A stretch of DNA of 64,000 nucleotides from Bacillota bacterium (GCA_023411375.1 JAEYOW010000007.1:1-64000), one strand, 5' to 3'; positions 17,732-26,868 are shown, counted from the stretch's first letter. The notes: generated by a model not told the origin, from the letters alone. Numbers and translations are program-made.

Positions 17732-20700
17732 ATGACCAAAGTGAAACTCAAGGATGCCACCAAGGAACTGCTCAAGGGCGCTGAGGACATGCTGGGCAGC
17801 GTGTCTTCCATGCGCAAAAGCGCGGATGAACTGGCGCAGACGGCGCGAAAGCTGGAGGCGCAGTTCGCTCGCGAGGAAGAGCAGCGCCGCGCGGAGGAAA
17901 AACAGGCCGAACAGCAGCGCTTGGCACGCCAGCATACCAAGGCATATACCATGCCAGATACGGATGAGCCCGAGGAGGCGCCGAAGGTGGAAGTAAAAGA
18001 GGAAGCAAGGCCTGTCGCGGAGGTAGTGAAGCCTGTCGTACAGGAAGCGCCCAGGCCCGAACCTGTCAAGGCGGAACAAGCCCCTGTAAAGGCGGAGCAG
18101 CCGGCCAAGCTCGTTGTTAAGGCTGAGAGCAAGCCCGAAACCGCCGCGCCCGCGACGGTTGAGGCGACTGCCGTTAAGGCGGAGGCTGAAAAGCAGGCTC
18201 CGGCGCCCGTTGCGCAAGCCGTGACGCCTGCGGCCGCTGTCAAAGCGCCCGAAGCGCCTGTCACGCCTGTTGCGCCCGCAAAGTCCGTGCCCGGCGCCCC
18301 CACGCCCAGACCGGCGCAGGGCGCAAGGCCTGCCGCGCCGGTACAGCAACAGCCGCGTCCTGTTCAGGGCGCTCAGGCCTCCCAGGGTGCGCGTCCCATT
18401 CAGGGCGGACGTCCCATTCAGGGCGGAGCTCCGCGCCCCGCTGCGAACCCGCAGGGCCCGTATGGCCGTCCCGCGAACCCGCAGGGCCCGTATGGCCGTC
18501 CCGCGAATCCGCAGGGCCCGTATGGACGTCCTGCGAATCCGCAGGGCCCGTATGGCCGTCCCGCGAATCCGCAGGGTTCGTATGGCCGTCCCGCGAACCC
18601 GCAGGGTCCGTATGGACGTCCTGCGAATCCGCAGGGCCCGTATGGACGTCCTGCGAATCCGCAGGGCCCGTATGGCCGTCCCGCGAACGGCACAGCTCCC
18701 GGCGGAGCACGTCCGGCAGGCGGCGGGTTTGGCCGCCCGGCAGGCGGTCCTGGCGGACGGCCTCCGATGGGCGGCGGGCGCAAGCCTGCGGTTGAGATGA
18801 CGCCCTCCGTGGAAAAGGAGCGCGTCAGCAACTACGATCCCAATAAGAAAAGCTATATGCGCCAGCATGACCCGGAGCGCGTCGCGAGGAACCGCAAACA
18901 GCTGGCCCGCGAAAACTTTAGCGGCTACGACGACGATGTGGTGCGCGGGGGCCGCCGTGCGCGCGCAAAGAAGCCCAGCGCGCAGCAGATGATGGCGCCC
19001 ATTAAGATCGAAAAGGCATACATGACCGCCGAGACCATTACGGTAAAGGACCTGACCGAGCGTATCGGCAAGCCCGCCGGCGATATTTTGAAAAAGCTGC
19101 TGATGCTGGGCGTGATGGCCAACATTAACAGCGAGCTGGATTTTGATACCGCCAGCCTCGTTTGTGGAGACTTTGGCGTAGAGCTAGAGATGAATCTAGC
19201 CAAAACCGCGGAGGATGTGCTGACCGATACCGACTTCGAGGACTCGGAGGAGGACCTGGAGGCCCGCCCGCCCGTCGTGACCATTATGGGCCACGTCGAT
19301 CACGGCAAGACCTCGCTGCTTGACTACATTCGCAACGCGCACGTTACGGCGGGCGAGGCGGGCGGCATTACACAGCATATCGGCGCGTATACCGTCACGG
19401 TGGACGGCCAGATTATCACCTTCCTGGATACGCCGGGCCACGAGGCTTTCACCGCGATGCGCGCACGCGGCGCCCAGTCCACGGATATCGCGATTCTTGT
19501 GGTCGCGGCCGACGACGGGGTTATGCCGCAGACCGTTGAGGCAATCAACCATGCAAAGGCGGCGGGCGTCCCGATCATCGTGGCTATCAACAAGATGGAT
19601 AAGGATGCGGCGAATCCCGACCGCGTCAAGCAGGATCTGACCGGTTATGAGCTGGTTCCCGAGGAATGGGGCGGCGAAACGATCATGGTGCCCGTCAGCG
19701 CCGCTACTGGCGACGGCGTGGATAACCTGCTGGAAATGGTGCTGCTGCAGGCGGATATGCTGCAGCTGCGCGCCAACCCCAACCGTATGGCCAAGGGCGT
19801 AATTATCGAGGCCAAGCTGGACAAGGCGCGCGGCCCCGTGGCGACCGTGCTTCTGCAAAACGGCACGCTCCACGTTGGCGACAACGTGGTTGCGGGCATG
19901 GCAAGCGGCCGTGTGCGCGCCATGGTAAACGACAAGGGCGAGCGCGTAACCGAAGCGGGACCGTCGATGCCTGTGGAAATTGCTGGTTTCAACGACGTAC
20001 CCAGCGCGGGCGACGATATGATGGCCGTCGCGGACGACCATCTGGGCCGTCAGGTTGTACAGGAGCGCCGCGACAAGGTCAAGGCTGCCCGCGTGGCCGC
20101 CTCGGCGAAGGTGTCGCTTGATAACCTGTTCAGCCGCATCGATCAGAGCAAGCTGACCAACCTGAACATCATCATCAAGGCCGACGTGCAAGGCAGCGTG
20201 GAGGCTGTGAAGCAGGCGCTGGAGAAGCTGTCGGGCGACGAGGTGCGTGTGCGCGTTCTGCACAGCGCGGTTGGCGCGATTACCAGGGACGACGTTAACC
20301 TTGCTTCCGCGTTTGACGCGATCATTATCGGTTTCAACATCCGTCCGGACAACAACGCCCGCGACGCAGCCGAGCGCGAGGGTGTGGACGTCCGCCTCTA
20401 CCGCGTAATCTACCAGGCGATCGAGGATATTCAGAAGGCCATGAAGGGCCTCTTGGACCCCGAATACAAGGAAGTTTTGCTCGGCCATGCCGAGGTGCGC
20501 AGCACCTTCAAAATTACGGGCGCGGGCACTGTCGCGGGCTGCTATGTGCAAGACGGCAAGCTTCAGCGCAACGCCGAGGTGCGCCTGCTGCGCGACAACG
20601 TGGTGGTGTTCGAGGGCAAACTCAACAGCCTGAAGCGGTTTAAGGACGACGCTAAAGAGGTTGCCTCCGGCTACGAATGTGGCGTGAGCTTTGATAACTT

Positions 20701-20761
20701 TAACGATATCAAGGAAGGCGATATCGTGGAGTGCTTCATCATGGAGGAAATCGAGCGGTAA
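17732..20761 (+). CDS. infB: translation initiation factor IF-2
   Basis: 1009 residues, long for IF-2 because of its N-terminal extension. A charged region with a coiled-coil-like stretch (1-80) is followed by an Ala/Pro/Lys-rich segment (80-215), a Pro/Gly/Arg region with eight copies of NPQGPYGRPA (239-318), an IF2N module (KDLTERIGKPAGDILKKLL), then the GTPase core: G1 GHVDHGKT (~519), G3 DTPGHEAF, G4 NKMD, and domains II-IV. It loads initiator tRNA onto the 30S subunit. The last G-domain frame is intact, so the gene should be functional. The ATG at 17732 follows GCGGGGGTG. Confidence 0.96.
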   Translation: MTKVKLKDATKELLKGAEDMLGSVSSMRKSADELAQTARKLEAQFAREEEQRRAEEKQAEQQRLARQHTKAYTMPDTDEPEEAPKVEVKEEARPVAEVVKPVVQEAPRPEPVKAEQAPVKAEQPAKLVVKAESKPETAAPATVEATAVKAEAEKQAPAPVAQAVTPAAAVKAPEAPVTPVAPAKSVPGAPTPRPAQGARPAAPVQQQPRPVQGAQASQGARPIQGGRPIQGGAPRPAANPQGPYGRPANPQGPYGRPANPQGPYGRPANPQGPYGRPANPQGSYGRPANPQGPYGRPANPQGPYGRPANPQGPYGRPANGTAPGGARPAGGGFGRPAGGPGGRPPMGGGRKPAVEMTPSVEKERVSNYDPNKKSYMRQHDPERVARNRKQLARENFSGYDDDVVRGGRRARAKKPSAQQMMAPIKIEKAYMTAETITVKDLTERIGKPAGDILKKLLMLGVMANINSELDFDTASLVCGDFGVELEMNLAKTAEDVLTDTDFEDSEEDLEARPPVVTIMGHVDHGKTSLLDYIRNAHVTAGEAGGITQHIGAYTVTVDGQIITFLDTPGHEAFTAMRARGAQSTDIAILVVAADDGVMPQTVEAINHAKAAGVPIIVAINKMDKDAANPDRVKQDLTGYELVPEEWGGETIMVPVSAATGDGVDNLLEMVLLQADMLQLRANPNRMAKGVIIEAKLDKARGPVATVLLQNGTLHVGDNVVAGMASGRVRAMVNDKGERVTEAGPSMPVEIAGFNDVPSAGDDMMAVADDHLGRQVVQERRDKVKAARVAASAKVSLDNLFSRIDQSKLTNLNIIIKADVQGSVEAVKQALEKLSGDEVRVRVLHSAVGAITRDDVNLASAFDAIIIGFNIRPDNNARDAAEREGVDVRLYRVIYQAIEDIQKAMKGLLDPEYKEVLLGHAEVRSTFKITGAGTVAGCYVQDGKLQRNAEVRLLRDNVVVFEGKLNSLKRFKDDAKEVASGYECGVSFDNFNDIKEGDIVECFIMEEIER
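18446..18685 (+). repeat. 8 x 30-bp in-frame tandem repeat in infB
   Basis: Eight contiguous 30-bp units each encode NPQG(P/S)YGRPA; one unit has Ser instead of Pro, and the others differ only by a few silent changes. The number of units may vary between strains by slippage. The encoded segment is disordered, basic and aromatic. Confidence 0.95.
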
Positions 20762-20970
20762 GGGGGCGCGGCCCCCTTACAACCCTCGCCCAAGGGATAT
20801 ATCCCTTGTATATCCCTTGGGAATCCCGCTTTGGCGGGGCAATGGTTAAAGGGCAAAGCCCGGCGGCCTTACGCGGGCGGGCGTCGTCCCAGCATCCCAT
20901 CCAACCCCCGCCCCCCCTCCGCGCATAGCGCGGTAATGGGTCAAGGGCGAAGCCCTTGTGGAGGTTAAGA
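20762..20970 (+). repeat. palindrome-rich intergenic spacer infB-rbfA
   Basis: The 209 bp hold several hairpins without open frames: AAGGGGGC/GCCCCCTT right after the infB stop, CAAGGGATA/TATCCCTTG, CCCGC/GCGGG, and CAAGGGC-GAA-GCCCTTG at 20942-20958. The last, within a 22-bp element (20938-20959), recurs at 38147-38168 with one change. It looks like a small dispersed repeat family inserted inside an otherwise tight operon; the rbfA SD (GTGGAGG) directly follows it. Confidence 0.65.
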
Positions 20971-21342
20971 ATGAGTTATCAACGTATTGACCGCATCAGC
21001 GAGCAGGTGCGCCGCGAGGTGGATCAGATCATCCGCGAGCAGCTCTCGGACCCGCGCGTTCAGGGCACGTTTAGTGTTACGCGCGCCGAGGTAACGCGCG
21101 ATTTGCGCTATGCAAAAATCTATGTCAGCATCCTGGAGGAGCACAACCGCGCCCCCATGATGGCCGCGCTAAAAAAGGCGGCTGGCTATGTGCGCCATGA
21201 GCTAGGGCAGCGCATGATCATCCGCTACGCCCCGGAAATCCTTTTTGAGCTTGATAACAATATTGAGTACGGCATCCACATCGCGTCGGTACTTAAGCAG
21301 GTTCAGGCGGAGGAAGAAGCAAATGACGAAAGCGAAAAATGA
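20971..21342 (+). CDS. rbfA: ribosome-binding factor A
   Basis: 123 residues. RIDRISEQVRREVDQIIREQ, DPRVQG and a KH-like core (VTRDLRYAKIYVSI) identify RbfA, needed for 16S rRNA 5'-end maturation and 30S assembly. GTGGAGG precedes the ATG at 20971. It overlaps nrnA by 20 bp. Confidence 0.94.
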   Translation: MSYQRIDRISEQVRREVDQIIREQLSDPRVQGTFSVTRAEVTRDLRYAKIYVSILEEHNRAPMMAALKKAAGYVRHELGQRMIIRYAPEILFELDNNIEYGIHIASVLKQVQAEEEANDESEK

Positions 21343-22327
21343 GCTTTATCAGATGGATGCGTTGCTGTCCGCCCTTCAGAAGGCGGGCAGCATCTTGCTG
21401 TTTTCACACATCTCGCCCGATGGGGACACGCTGGGCAGCGCTCTGGCGCTCAAGCTCAGGCTGGAACGGCTTGAAAAGCGGGTCTGCCTGGTGCTGGACG
21501 GGGATGTGCCGACCAATCTGCGCTTTTTGCCGGGCGTTGAGAGCATCTTGTGTCCGGATGCCGAGGTTTCCCCAGAGGGCTTCTCGCTGTCCGTTGCCGT
21601 TGACGTAAGCTGCGAGGAGCGTCTGGGTGCGGGTGCGGAACGGTTTAAAAGCGCGGGAACAACGGCGCTGATCGACCACCATGCGACGAATGACGGCTTC
21701 GCGGCCATCAATGTGATCGACGGGGACGCACCCGCAACGGCGGTGCTTATTCACCGGTTGTTTGAGGCGCTCGGAGGGCCGGCATCCAGGGACGAGGCGA
21801 TTTGTCTGTATACAGCGCTATCCACAGATACGGGCAATTTTGTGTATGAAAGTACCAATGCCGAGTGCTTCCGCATGATGGGCTCGTTAATGGAGGCTGG
21901 GCTGCCGTTGTCCCAATACAGCCGTATGCTGTTCCGCCAGAAGGAGCGCGCTTTTGTAGAGTTGCTGGGAAAGACGCTTCCCTCGCTGCGGCTGAGCTGC
22001 GGCGGAGCGGTTGCTGGGCTCACGCTTAGCTTGCTCCAGATGAAAGAGGCGCAGGCCACCGCAGGCAATACGGACGGCGTGGTGGATTACGCCATTGATA
22101 TCGAAGGCGTGAAACTGGCTTATTTTGCGCGCGAAACAGCGGAAGGGCGCGTAAAGGTGAGCCTGCGTGCGCTGGAGCCCTACCGGGTGGACGAGGCGGC
22201 GGAGTGCTTCGGCGGCGGCGGACATAGACTTGCCGCAGGATGTACGCTTGATCTGCCGCTTGAAGATGCTGCCCGGGCGGTAGAAGCTGCCCTTCATACC
22301 GCGGCGGGGAGCGTTTGCGCGTTATGA
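21323..22327 (+). CDS. nrnA: DHH phosphoesterase, NrnA-like
   Basis: 334 residues. SHISPDGDTLGSALAL (motif I), VDVS (motif II), IDHH (motif III) and the DHHA1 motif GGGGHRLAAG complete the DHH/DHHA1 fold of NrnA, a manganese enzyme that degrades short oligoribonucleotides and adenosine 3',5'-bisphosphate. Start 21323 is the first ATG giving the family N-terminus and has GCGGAGGAAG before it. Its stop overlaps truB (ATGA). The order rbfA-nrnA-truB is typical of Firmicutes. Confidence 0.9.
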   Translation: MTKAKNELYQMDALLSALQKAGSILLFSHISPDGDTLGSALALKLRLERLEKRVCLVLDGDVPTNLRFLPGVESILCPDAEVSPEGFSLSVAVDVSCEERLGAGAERFKSAGTTALIDHHATNDGFAAINVIDGDAPATAVLIHRLFEALGGPASRDEAICLYTALSTDTGNFVYESTNAECFRMMGSLMEAGLPLSQYSRMLFRQKERAFVELLGKTLPSLRLSCGGAVAGLTLSLLQMKEAQATAGNTDGVVDYAIDIEGVKLAYFARETAEGRVKVSLRALEPYRVDEAAECFGGGGHRLAAGCTLDLPLEDAARAVEAALHTAAGSVCAL

Positions 22328-23241
22328 CGGATTCGGGAAGGCCGCTGTGCGGCTTTTTAAATGTGTTAAAGCCGCCGGGAATGTCATCGGCACAGGTTGT
22401 GGGGTACGCGAGAAGGCTTCTGGGCGGCGTGAAGCTCGGCCATGCCGGAACGCTGGACCCCGAGGCGGCGGGCGTGCTGCCGCTGATGGCAGGTAAGGCG
22501 GCGCGGCTGTTCGATTATATGCAGGATAAGGAGAAGGCCTACGTGGCGGAGGTTGCCTTCGGCAGCGCGACCGATACGCAGGACGCTCAGGGCACGGTAA
22601 TCGAATCGGGAGAATGCTATCCCTGCGAGGCAGCGATTAAACAGGCTCTGCCGGGTTTTACCGGCAGGCTGATGCAGCGGCCGCCTATGTACAGCGCAAT
22701 CAAGCAGGATGGGGCGAGACTGTATGAGCTGGCGCGGCGTGGGCGGGAGGTCGTGGTTCCCGAGCGTGAGGTAATGGTGCATGAGCTGACGCTTCGGGCG
22801 ATGACGGAAAACCATGGCGCGCTTTTATTTGTACGTTGCTCCAAGGGTTTCTATGTGCGCACCCTCTGCCATGATTTAGGCCGGGCGCTTGGCTGCCCGG
22901 CGCATATGCGTTTTTTGCTGCGCACGCAAAGCGGCGTATTTACGCTGGAAACAGCGCGGACGTTGGAGGCGCTTGAGCTAGCGGCAAACCGCAACTCGCC
23001 TGAAAAACTGCTTCTGCCGCCGGAAGCGGCGCTGGAGCATCTTCCACACACGCAGGTGCCTCCTGAGTTGGAAAAGGCGGTCAGGAACGGCGGACGTTTG
23101 CCCTGGAACCGTTTTGATGGCCTGCGAGGAACGGTTGCGGAGAGCGGAGCGCCCGCCTGCCTATGGATGGATGGGCGGCTTTGCGCCGTCGCGGCACGGG
23201 TAGGCGACGAACTTAAAATCAGAACGTGGCTGGGAGAATAA
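22324..23241 (+). CDS. truB: tRNA pseudouridine-55 synthase
   Basis: 305 residues. GFLNVLKPPGMSSAQVV and GHAGTLDPEAAGVLP with the catalytic Asp (D45) are clear, as are KAYVAEVAFGSATDTQDAQG and the FYVRTLCHDLG region. The C-terminal PUA-like part is reduced, as often in Firmicutes. It makes pseudouridine in the T-loop of tRNAs. It is coupled to nrnA by an ATGA overlap. Confidence 0.95.
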   Translation: MTDSGRPLCGFLNVLKPPGMSSAQVVGYARRLLGGVKLGHAGTLDPEAAGVLPLMAGKAARLFDYMQDKEKAYVAEVAFGSATDTQDAQGTVIESGECYPCEAAIKQALPGFTGRLMQRPPMYSAIKQDGARLYELARRGREVVVPEREVMVHELTLRAMTENHGALLFVRCSKGFYVRTLCHDLGRALGCPAHMRFLLRTQSGVFTLETARTLEALELAANRNSPEKLLLPPEAALEHLPHTQVPPELEKAVRNGGRLPWNRFDGLRGTVAESGAPACLWMDGRLCAVAARVGDELKIRTWLGE

Positions 23242-23267
23242 ACAATTTTCAAGGGGAGGAGAAGGGT

Positions 23268-24056
23268 ATGCAGATTGTTTTGGACGGCCGCGCCGCGACG
23301 GAATATGCCGTGCTGGCGCTTGGAATGTTCGACGGCGTACACATCGGGCACCGTGTACTTCTGGAAAGGGGCGGGGCTCTGTCCAGGCAGCGGAGCGTTC
23401 CGCTGGTAGCCTGTACGTTTATCAATCATCCCATGGCCCTTGTATCGCCCGAAAAAAGCCCGCCGATGCTGAGCACCTTTGACGAGCGGGCCAGGCTGCT
23501 GGAGGAGGCAGGCGTGGACATCCTCTTTGCCATGCCGTTTGACAGGCGCATGATGGAAATGCCGCCGGAGGTGTATGTCGGCGAGCTGGTGCGGCGCTTT
23601 CATCCGACGGATATCGTATGCGGCTACAACCACAGTTATGGCCGAAAGGGCAGGGGTACGCCGGCGCTGCTTGAGGCACTGGGCGGCGCTCTGGGCTTCC
23701 GAACCTCGGTTGTGCCCAAAATTACGTTGGATGGGCGGGAGGTAAGCTCCTCCGCCATCCGGGCGCTTTTGGGAGCCGGAGAGGTCGCAAGGGCGCGCGA
23801 ACTGCTTGGCAGGCCATACGCGCGCCATGCCACCATGGCGGGTCGAAGCCATGGCCGTTGCGAGTTGGTGATGACGCCAAACGGCAAGCAGGATGTACCC
23901 AGCGGCTGCTACCGTGCGCTGATGACCACACTGGAAAAAACCTACCCCGCGACGCTTTGCGTGGAGCGCGTAGGGCATGCCAGCTGCCGTTTGCCATCGC
24001 CGCTGACGCTTGGGGGGGATGTTGCTTTGCGTTTTGTCACGCGCATGGACGGATGA
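23268..24056 (+). CDS. ribF: RibF-type FMN adenylyltransferase, eroded kinase half
   Basis: 262 residues against about 310 for a normal bifunctional RibF. The N-terminal FAD synthetase domain is intact: LGMFDGVHIGHR (residues ~17-28), CTFINHPMALVSP, CGYNHSYGRKGRG, and VSSSAIRALL. After the linker RELLGRPYARHATM, where the riboflavin kinase domain should follow, the GFPTANL nucleotide loop and the later PTF and catalytic Glu motifs are missing, though a barrel-like remnant remains. It may only adenylate FMN, with riboflavin kinase supplied elsewhere. AAGGGGAGGAGAAGGG precedes the ATG. The frame is open, so this is a diverged rather than frameshifted domain. Confidence 0.8.
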   Translation: MQIVLDGRAATEYAVLALGMFDGVHIGHRVLLERGGALSRQRSVPLVACTFINHPMALVSPEKSPPMLSTFDERARLLEEAGVDILFAMPFDRRMMEMPPEVYVGELVRRFHPTDIVCGYNHSYGRKGRGTPALLEALGGALGFRTSVVPKITLDGREVSSSAIRALLGAGEVARARELLGRPYARHATMAGRSHGRCELVMTPNGKQDVPSGCYRALMTTLEKTYPATLCVERVGHASCRLPSPLTLGGDVALRFVTRMDG

Positions 24057-24121
24057 CAGAGCGGAGGTTGTTTGTTTCATCCAAAACAACGTTCGCCAAT
24101 TGATTTTCTTCGAAAAACACG

Positions 24122-24276
24122 TTTACAAACCCTATGTCCCGTGGTAAAATAAAAGATGCGTGCAAGCGCATGCAAAGAACCGGGTTCGCAGCTTACCGAA
24201 GGCCAGCGGCAGGCTATGGACGCGGCGATTACCAGGAGACGGCATGACCGTCGCCATAACAAAGGAGGCAACCCCA
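24122..24276 (+). promoter_or_regulatory. rpsO promoter and candidate S15 leader
   Basis: TTTACA (24122-24127), 17 bp and TAAAAT (24145-24150) form the promoter. About 120 nt of leader follow, with hairpin ATGCG/CGCAT and, just before the SD AAAGGAGG, a larger element GGCGA/TCGCC enclosing GACGG-CATGA-CCGTC. S15 represses its own message in several bacteria through different leader structures; the position and size fit, but homology to a named family was not shown. Confidence 0.5.
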
Positions 24277-24531
24277 ATGGAAAAGTCCGAGATCATCAAG
24301 ACCTATGCCCGCCACGAGGGCGACACCGGTTCCCCTGAAGTGCAGATCGCGCTGCTCACCGAGCGCATCAACCACTTGAACGAGCACCTCAAGATCAACA
24401 AGAAGGATCACCACAGCCGCCGAGGCCTGCTGCTGATGGTAGGTAAGCGTCGCGGCCTTCTGGACTATCTCAAAAAGACCGATATCGAAAGCTATCGTAC
24501 CCTGCTTAACCAGCTTGGTTTGAGAAAGTAA
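24277..24531 (+). CDS. rpsO: 30S ribosomal protein S15
   Basis: 84 residues; ARHEGDTGSPEVQIALLTER and HHSRRGLLLMVGKRR are diagnostic, and the protein is only a few residues shorter than average at the N-terminus. It binds the central domain of 16S rRNA. Start 24277 follows AAAGGAGG; longer in-frame starts lie inside the leader. Confidence 0.96.
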   Translation: MEKSEIIKTYARHEGDTGSPEVQIALLTERINHLNEHLKINKKDHHSRRGLLLMVGKRRGLLDYLKKTDIESYRTLLNQLGLRK

Positions 24532-24548
24532 TACCTGTTGGAGCGCAA

Positions 24549-24588
24549 CCGCGCCTTGGCGGTTTATCCCGCCAAGCGCGGCTGTTTT
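24549..24588 (+). terminator. terminator between rpsO and pnp
   Basis: CCGCGCCTTGGCGG (24549-24562) pairs with CCGCCAAGCGCGG (24569-24581) with one bulged C, followed by TTTTT at 24584-24588. It should end or reduce transcription into pnp. Confidence 0.85.
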
Positions 24589-24623
24589 TGCAATACGCGG
24601 GCAGGTGAGGGTCCCGCGGGGTC

Positions 24624-24639
24624 CGCGGCGAAAGCCGCG
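24624..24639 (+). promoter_or_regulatory. GNRA-capped hairpin in the pnp leader
   Basis: CGCGGC-GAAA-GCCGCG is a perfect 6-bp stem with a GAAA tetraloop, 52 nt before the pnp start. Leaders of pnp are known RNase processing and autoregulation sites in enterobacteria; the same role here is only a guess. Confidence 0.4.
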
Positions 24640-24690
24640 ACAGTGGAGCCGCGCCAGGCAAGGGCCTGAGCGCAGGAAGAGGAGAAGTAG

Positions 24691-26868
24691 ATGGATTACA
24701 AGGTTTTTTCAACTGAACTGGCGGGCCGCCCGCTGACGATTGAGTTTGGTAAGTACGCGATGCAAGCGGCTGGTTCCGCTTTTGTACGCTATGGCGATAC
24801 CGTGGTGATGGTGAACGCCACCATGAGCGAGAAGCCGCGCGACGGCGTGGATTTCTTCCCCCTGAGCGTGGATTTTGAAGAGAAGCAATACTCCGTGGGC
24901 AAAATTCCCGGCGGCTTCATCAAGCGTGAGGGCCGCCCCACCGAGAAGGCGACCCTGACCTGCCGCCTGATCGACCGCCCGCTGCGCCCCCTGTTTCCCA
25001 AGGGCATGCGCAACGACGTGCAGGTTGTGGCCACCTGCCTGTCCGTGGATAAGGATATTCCCCCTGAAGTTCCCGCGATGATCGGTTCCTCCGCGGCGCT
25101 TTCCGTAAGCGAAATTCCATGGGGAGGCCCCACCGGCACGGTGGTAGTCGGCTGCGTGGATGGCGAGCTGGTGCTTTGCCCCAACGAGGAGCAACGCCAA
25201 AAGAGCACCTTGCACCTGACCGTTAGCGGCACCAAGGAAGCCGTGTTGATGGTGGAGGCGGGCGCGAAGGAGGTATCCGAGGAGCTGATGCTTCGCGCGA
25301 TCCTTTTCGGCCACGAGGAGATCAAGAAGATCGTCGCCTTTATCGAAAACATCAAAAACGAAATCGGCGCGGAAAAGGCGGAGGTTGCTCTGGTGACCAC
25401 CGGCGAAGACGTGAAGGCCGCCGTGCGCGAGTACGCTTACGACAAATGCCTCTACGTGTTTGAAACCCCGGATCGTCATGTGCGCCAGGAGCGCGAGGCC
25501 GCGGTGAAGGCGGATTGCGCCGAGCATTTTGCCGCGCAGTTTGAGGGCCGCCTGAGCGAGGTAGCTGACGCACTGTATTACCTCAACAAGGAGATTATGC
25601 GCAAAAAGATCATCGAGCAGGGAATCCGCCCCGATGGACGCGGCCTGACCGATGTGCGTCCCATCTGGTGCGAGGTGGGCGTGCTGCCCCGTACGCATGG
25701 CAGCGCGATCTTTACCCGTGGTGAAACGCAGGCTCTCACCGTCACCACCTTGGGCAGCATGAGCGACGTTCAGATTTTGGACGGGCTTGGCACCGAGGAC
25801 AGCAAGCGTTACATCCACCACTACAACATGCCCCCCTACGCCACCGGTGAAGCGGGCCGTATGAAGAGCCCCGGCCGCCGTGAGATCGGCCATGGCGCTC
25901 TGGCAGAGCGTGCGCTCGAGCCCGTCGTTCCTTCCGAGGACGAGTTCCCCTATGCGCTGCGCCTGGTAAGTGAAATCCTTTCCAGCAACGGCTCCAGCTC
26001 CATGGCCTCCGTGTGCGGCAGCACGCTTTCGCTGATGGACGCGGGCGTGCCGATCAAGCGCCCCGTGGCAGGCGTCGCCATGGGTTTGATTAAGGACGCC
26101 GAGAGCGGTAACGTCGCGGTTTTGACCGATATTCAGGGCCTGGAGGACTTCCTGGGCGATATGGACTTCAAGGTGGCGGGCAGCGTAAAGGGCATCACCG
26201 CCATTCAAATGGATATCAAGATCGCCGGCATCGATAGGCCCATTTTGGAAAAGGCGCTGAATCAGGCGCTGGCGGGCCGCCTGCATATCCTCAAGATCAT
26301 GTTGGAGACGCTGGGCCAGCCGCGCGAGCATCTCAGCAAGTACGCGCCCAAGATCGTCCGCTTCACCATCAACCCGGAGAAGATTCGCGAGGTTATTGGA
26401 CCAGGCGGAAAGATGATCAATAAGATCATCGCTGAGACAGGCGTGAAAATCGATATCGAGGACGACGGCCGCGTCTATATCGCGACCCCGGACGAAGCCG
26501 CCGCCGCCAAGGCGCGCCGCATCATCGAGGGCATCGCCAAGGATGTCGAGGTGGGCGATGTATATTTGGGCAAGGTTGTGCGCATCATGAACTTCGGCGC
26601 ATTCATTGAGCTTACGCCCGGTAAGGACGGCATGCTGCATATCTCCAAGATGGCCGACCACCGTGTGGAAAAGGTCGAGGATGTGATGAACATCGGCGAC
26701 GAAGTTGAGGTGAAGGTCAACGAGATCGACTCGCAGGGCCGCGTTAACCTGATTCGCAACGATATCACCTACGCCTCGCCCGAGGGCGGCTTCCGCGCCG
26801 GCGGCGGCGAGCGCCGCCGTCCCCCGCGCAGGGATGGACGTCCCTCCGGCGGAAACGACCGCACCTGA
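24691..26868 (+). CDS. pnp: polynucleotide phosphorylase
   Basis: 725 residues. Two RNase PH-like cores (first with FFPLSVDFEEKQYSVGKIPG, second with catalytic GSSSMASVCGSTLSLMDAGV near residue 435), a linking alpha domain, a KH domain (IREVIGPGGKMINKIIAETG, ~565) and an S1 domain (GDVYLGKVVRIMNFGAFIEL, ~625), then an Arg/Gly-rich tail. It degrades RNA 3' to 5' with phosphate. GAGGAGAAG precedes the ATG. It sits in the usual rpsO-pnp order. Confidence 0.97.
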   Translation: MDYKVFSTELAGRPLTIEFGKYAMQAAGSAFVRYGDTVVMVNATMSEKPRDGVDFFPLSVDFEEKQYSVGKIPGGFIKREGRPTEKATLTCRLIDRPLRPLFPKGMRNDVQVVATCLSVDKDIPPEVPAMIGSSAALSVSEIPWGGPTGTVVVGCVDGELVLCPNEEQRQKSTLHLTVSGTKEAVLMVEAGAKEVSEELMLRAILFGHEEIKKIVAFIENIKNEIGAEKAEVALVTTGEDVKAAVREYAYDKCLYVFETPDRHVRQEREAAVKADCAEHFAAQFEGRLSEVADALYYLNKEIMRKKIIEQGIRPDGRGLTDVRPIWCEVGVLPRTHGSAIFTRGETQALTVTTLGSMSDVQILDGLGTEDSKRYIHHYNMPPYATGEAGRMKSPGRREIGHGALAERALEPVVPSEDEFPYALRLVSEILSSNGSSSMASVCGSTLSLMDAGVPIKRPVAGVAMGLIKDAESGNVAVLTDIQGLEDFLGDMDFKVAGSVKGITAIQMDIKIAGIDRPILEKALNQALAGRLHILKIMLETLGQPREHLSKYAPKIVRFTINPEKIREVIGPGGKMINKIIAETGVKIDIEDDGRVYIATPDEAAAAKARRIIEGIAKDVEVGDVYLGKVVRIMNFGAFIELTPGKDGMLHISKMADHRVEKVEDVMNIGDEVEVKVNEIDSQGRVNLIRNDITYASPEGGFRAGGGERRRPPRRDGRPSGGNDRT

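Noticed and set aside
18446..18685. CRISPR array
   Set aside because: The units are contiguous with no spacers, stay in frame and encode part of IF-2.
17708..18868. 386-codon minus-strand frame with RRTSIRALRIRGTA repeats
   Set aside because: Its repeats only mirror the 30-bp infB units; no start signal and no partner genes.
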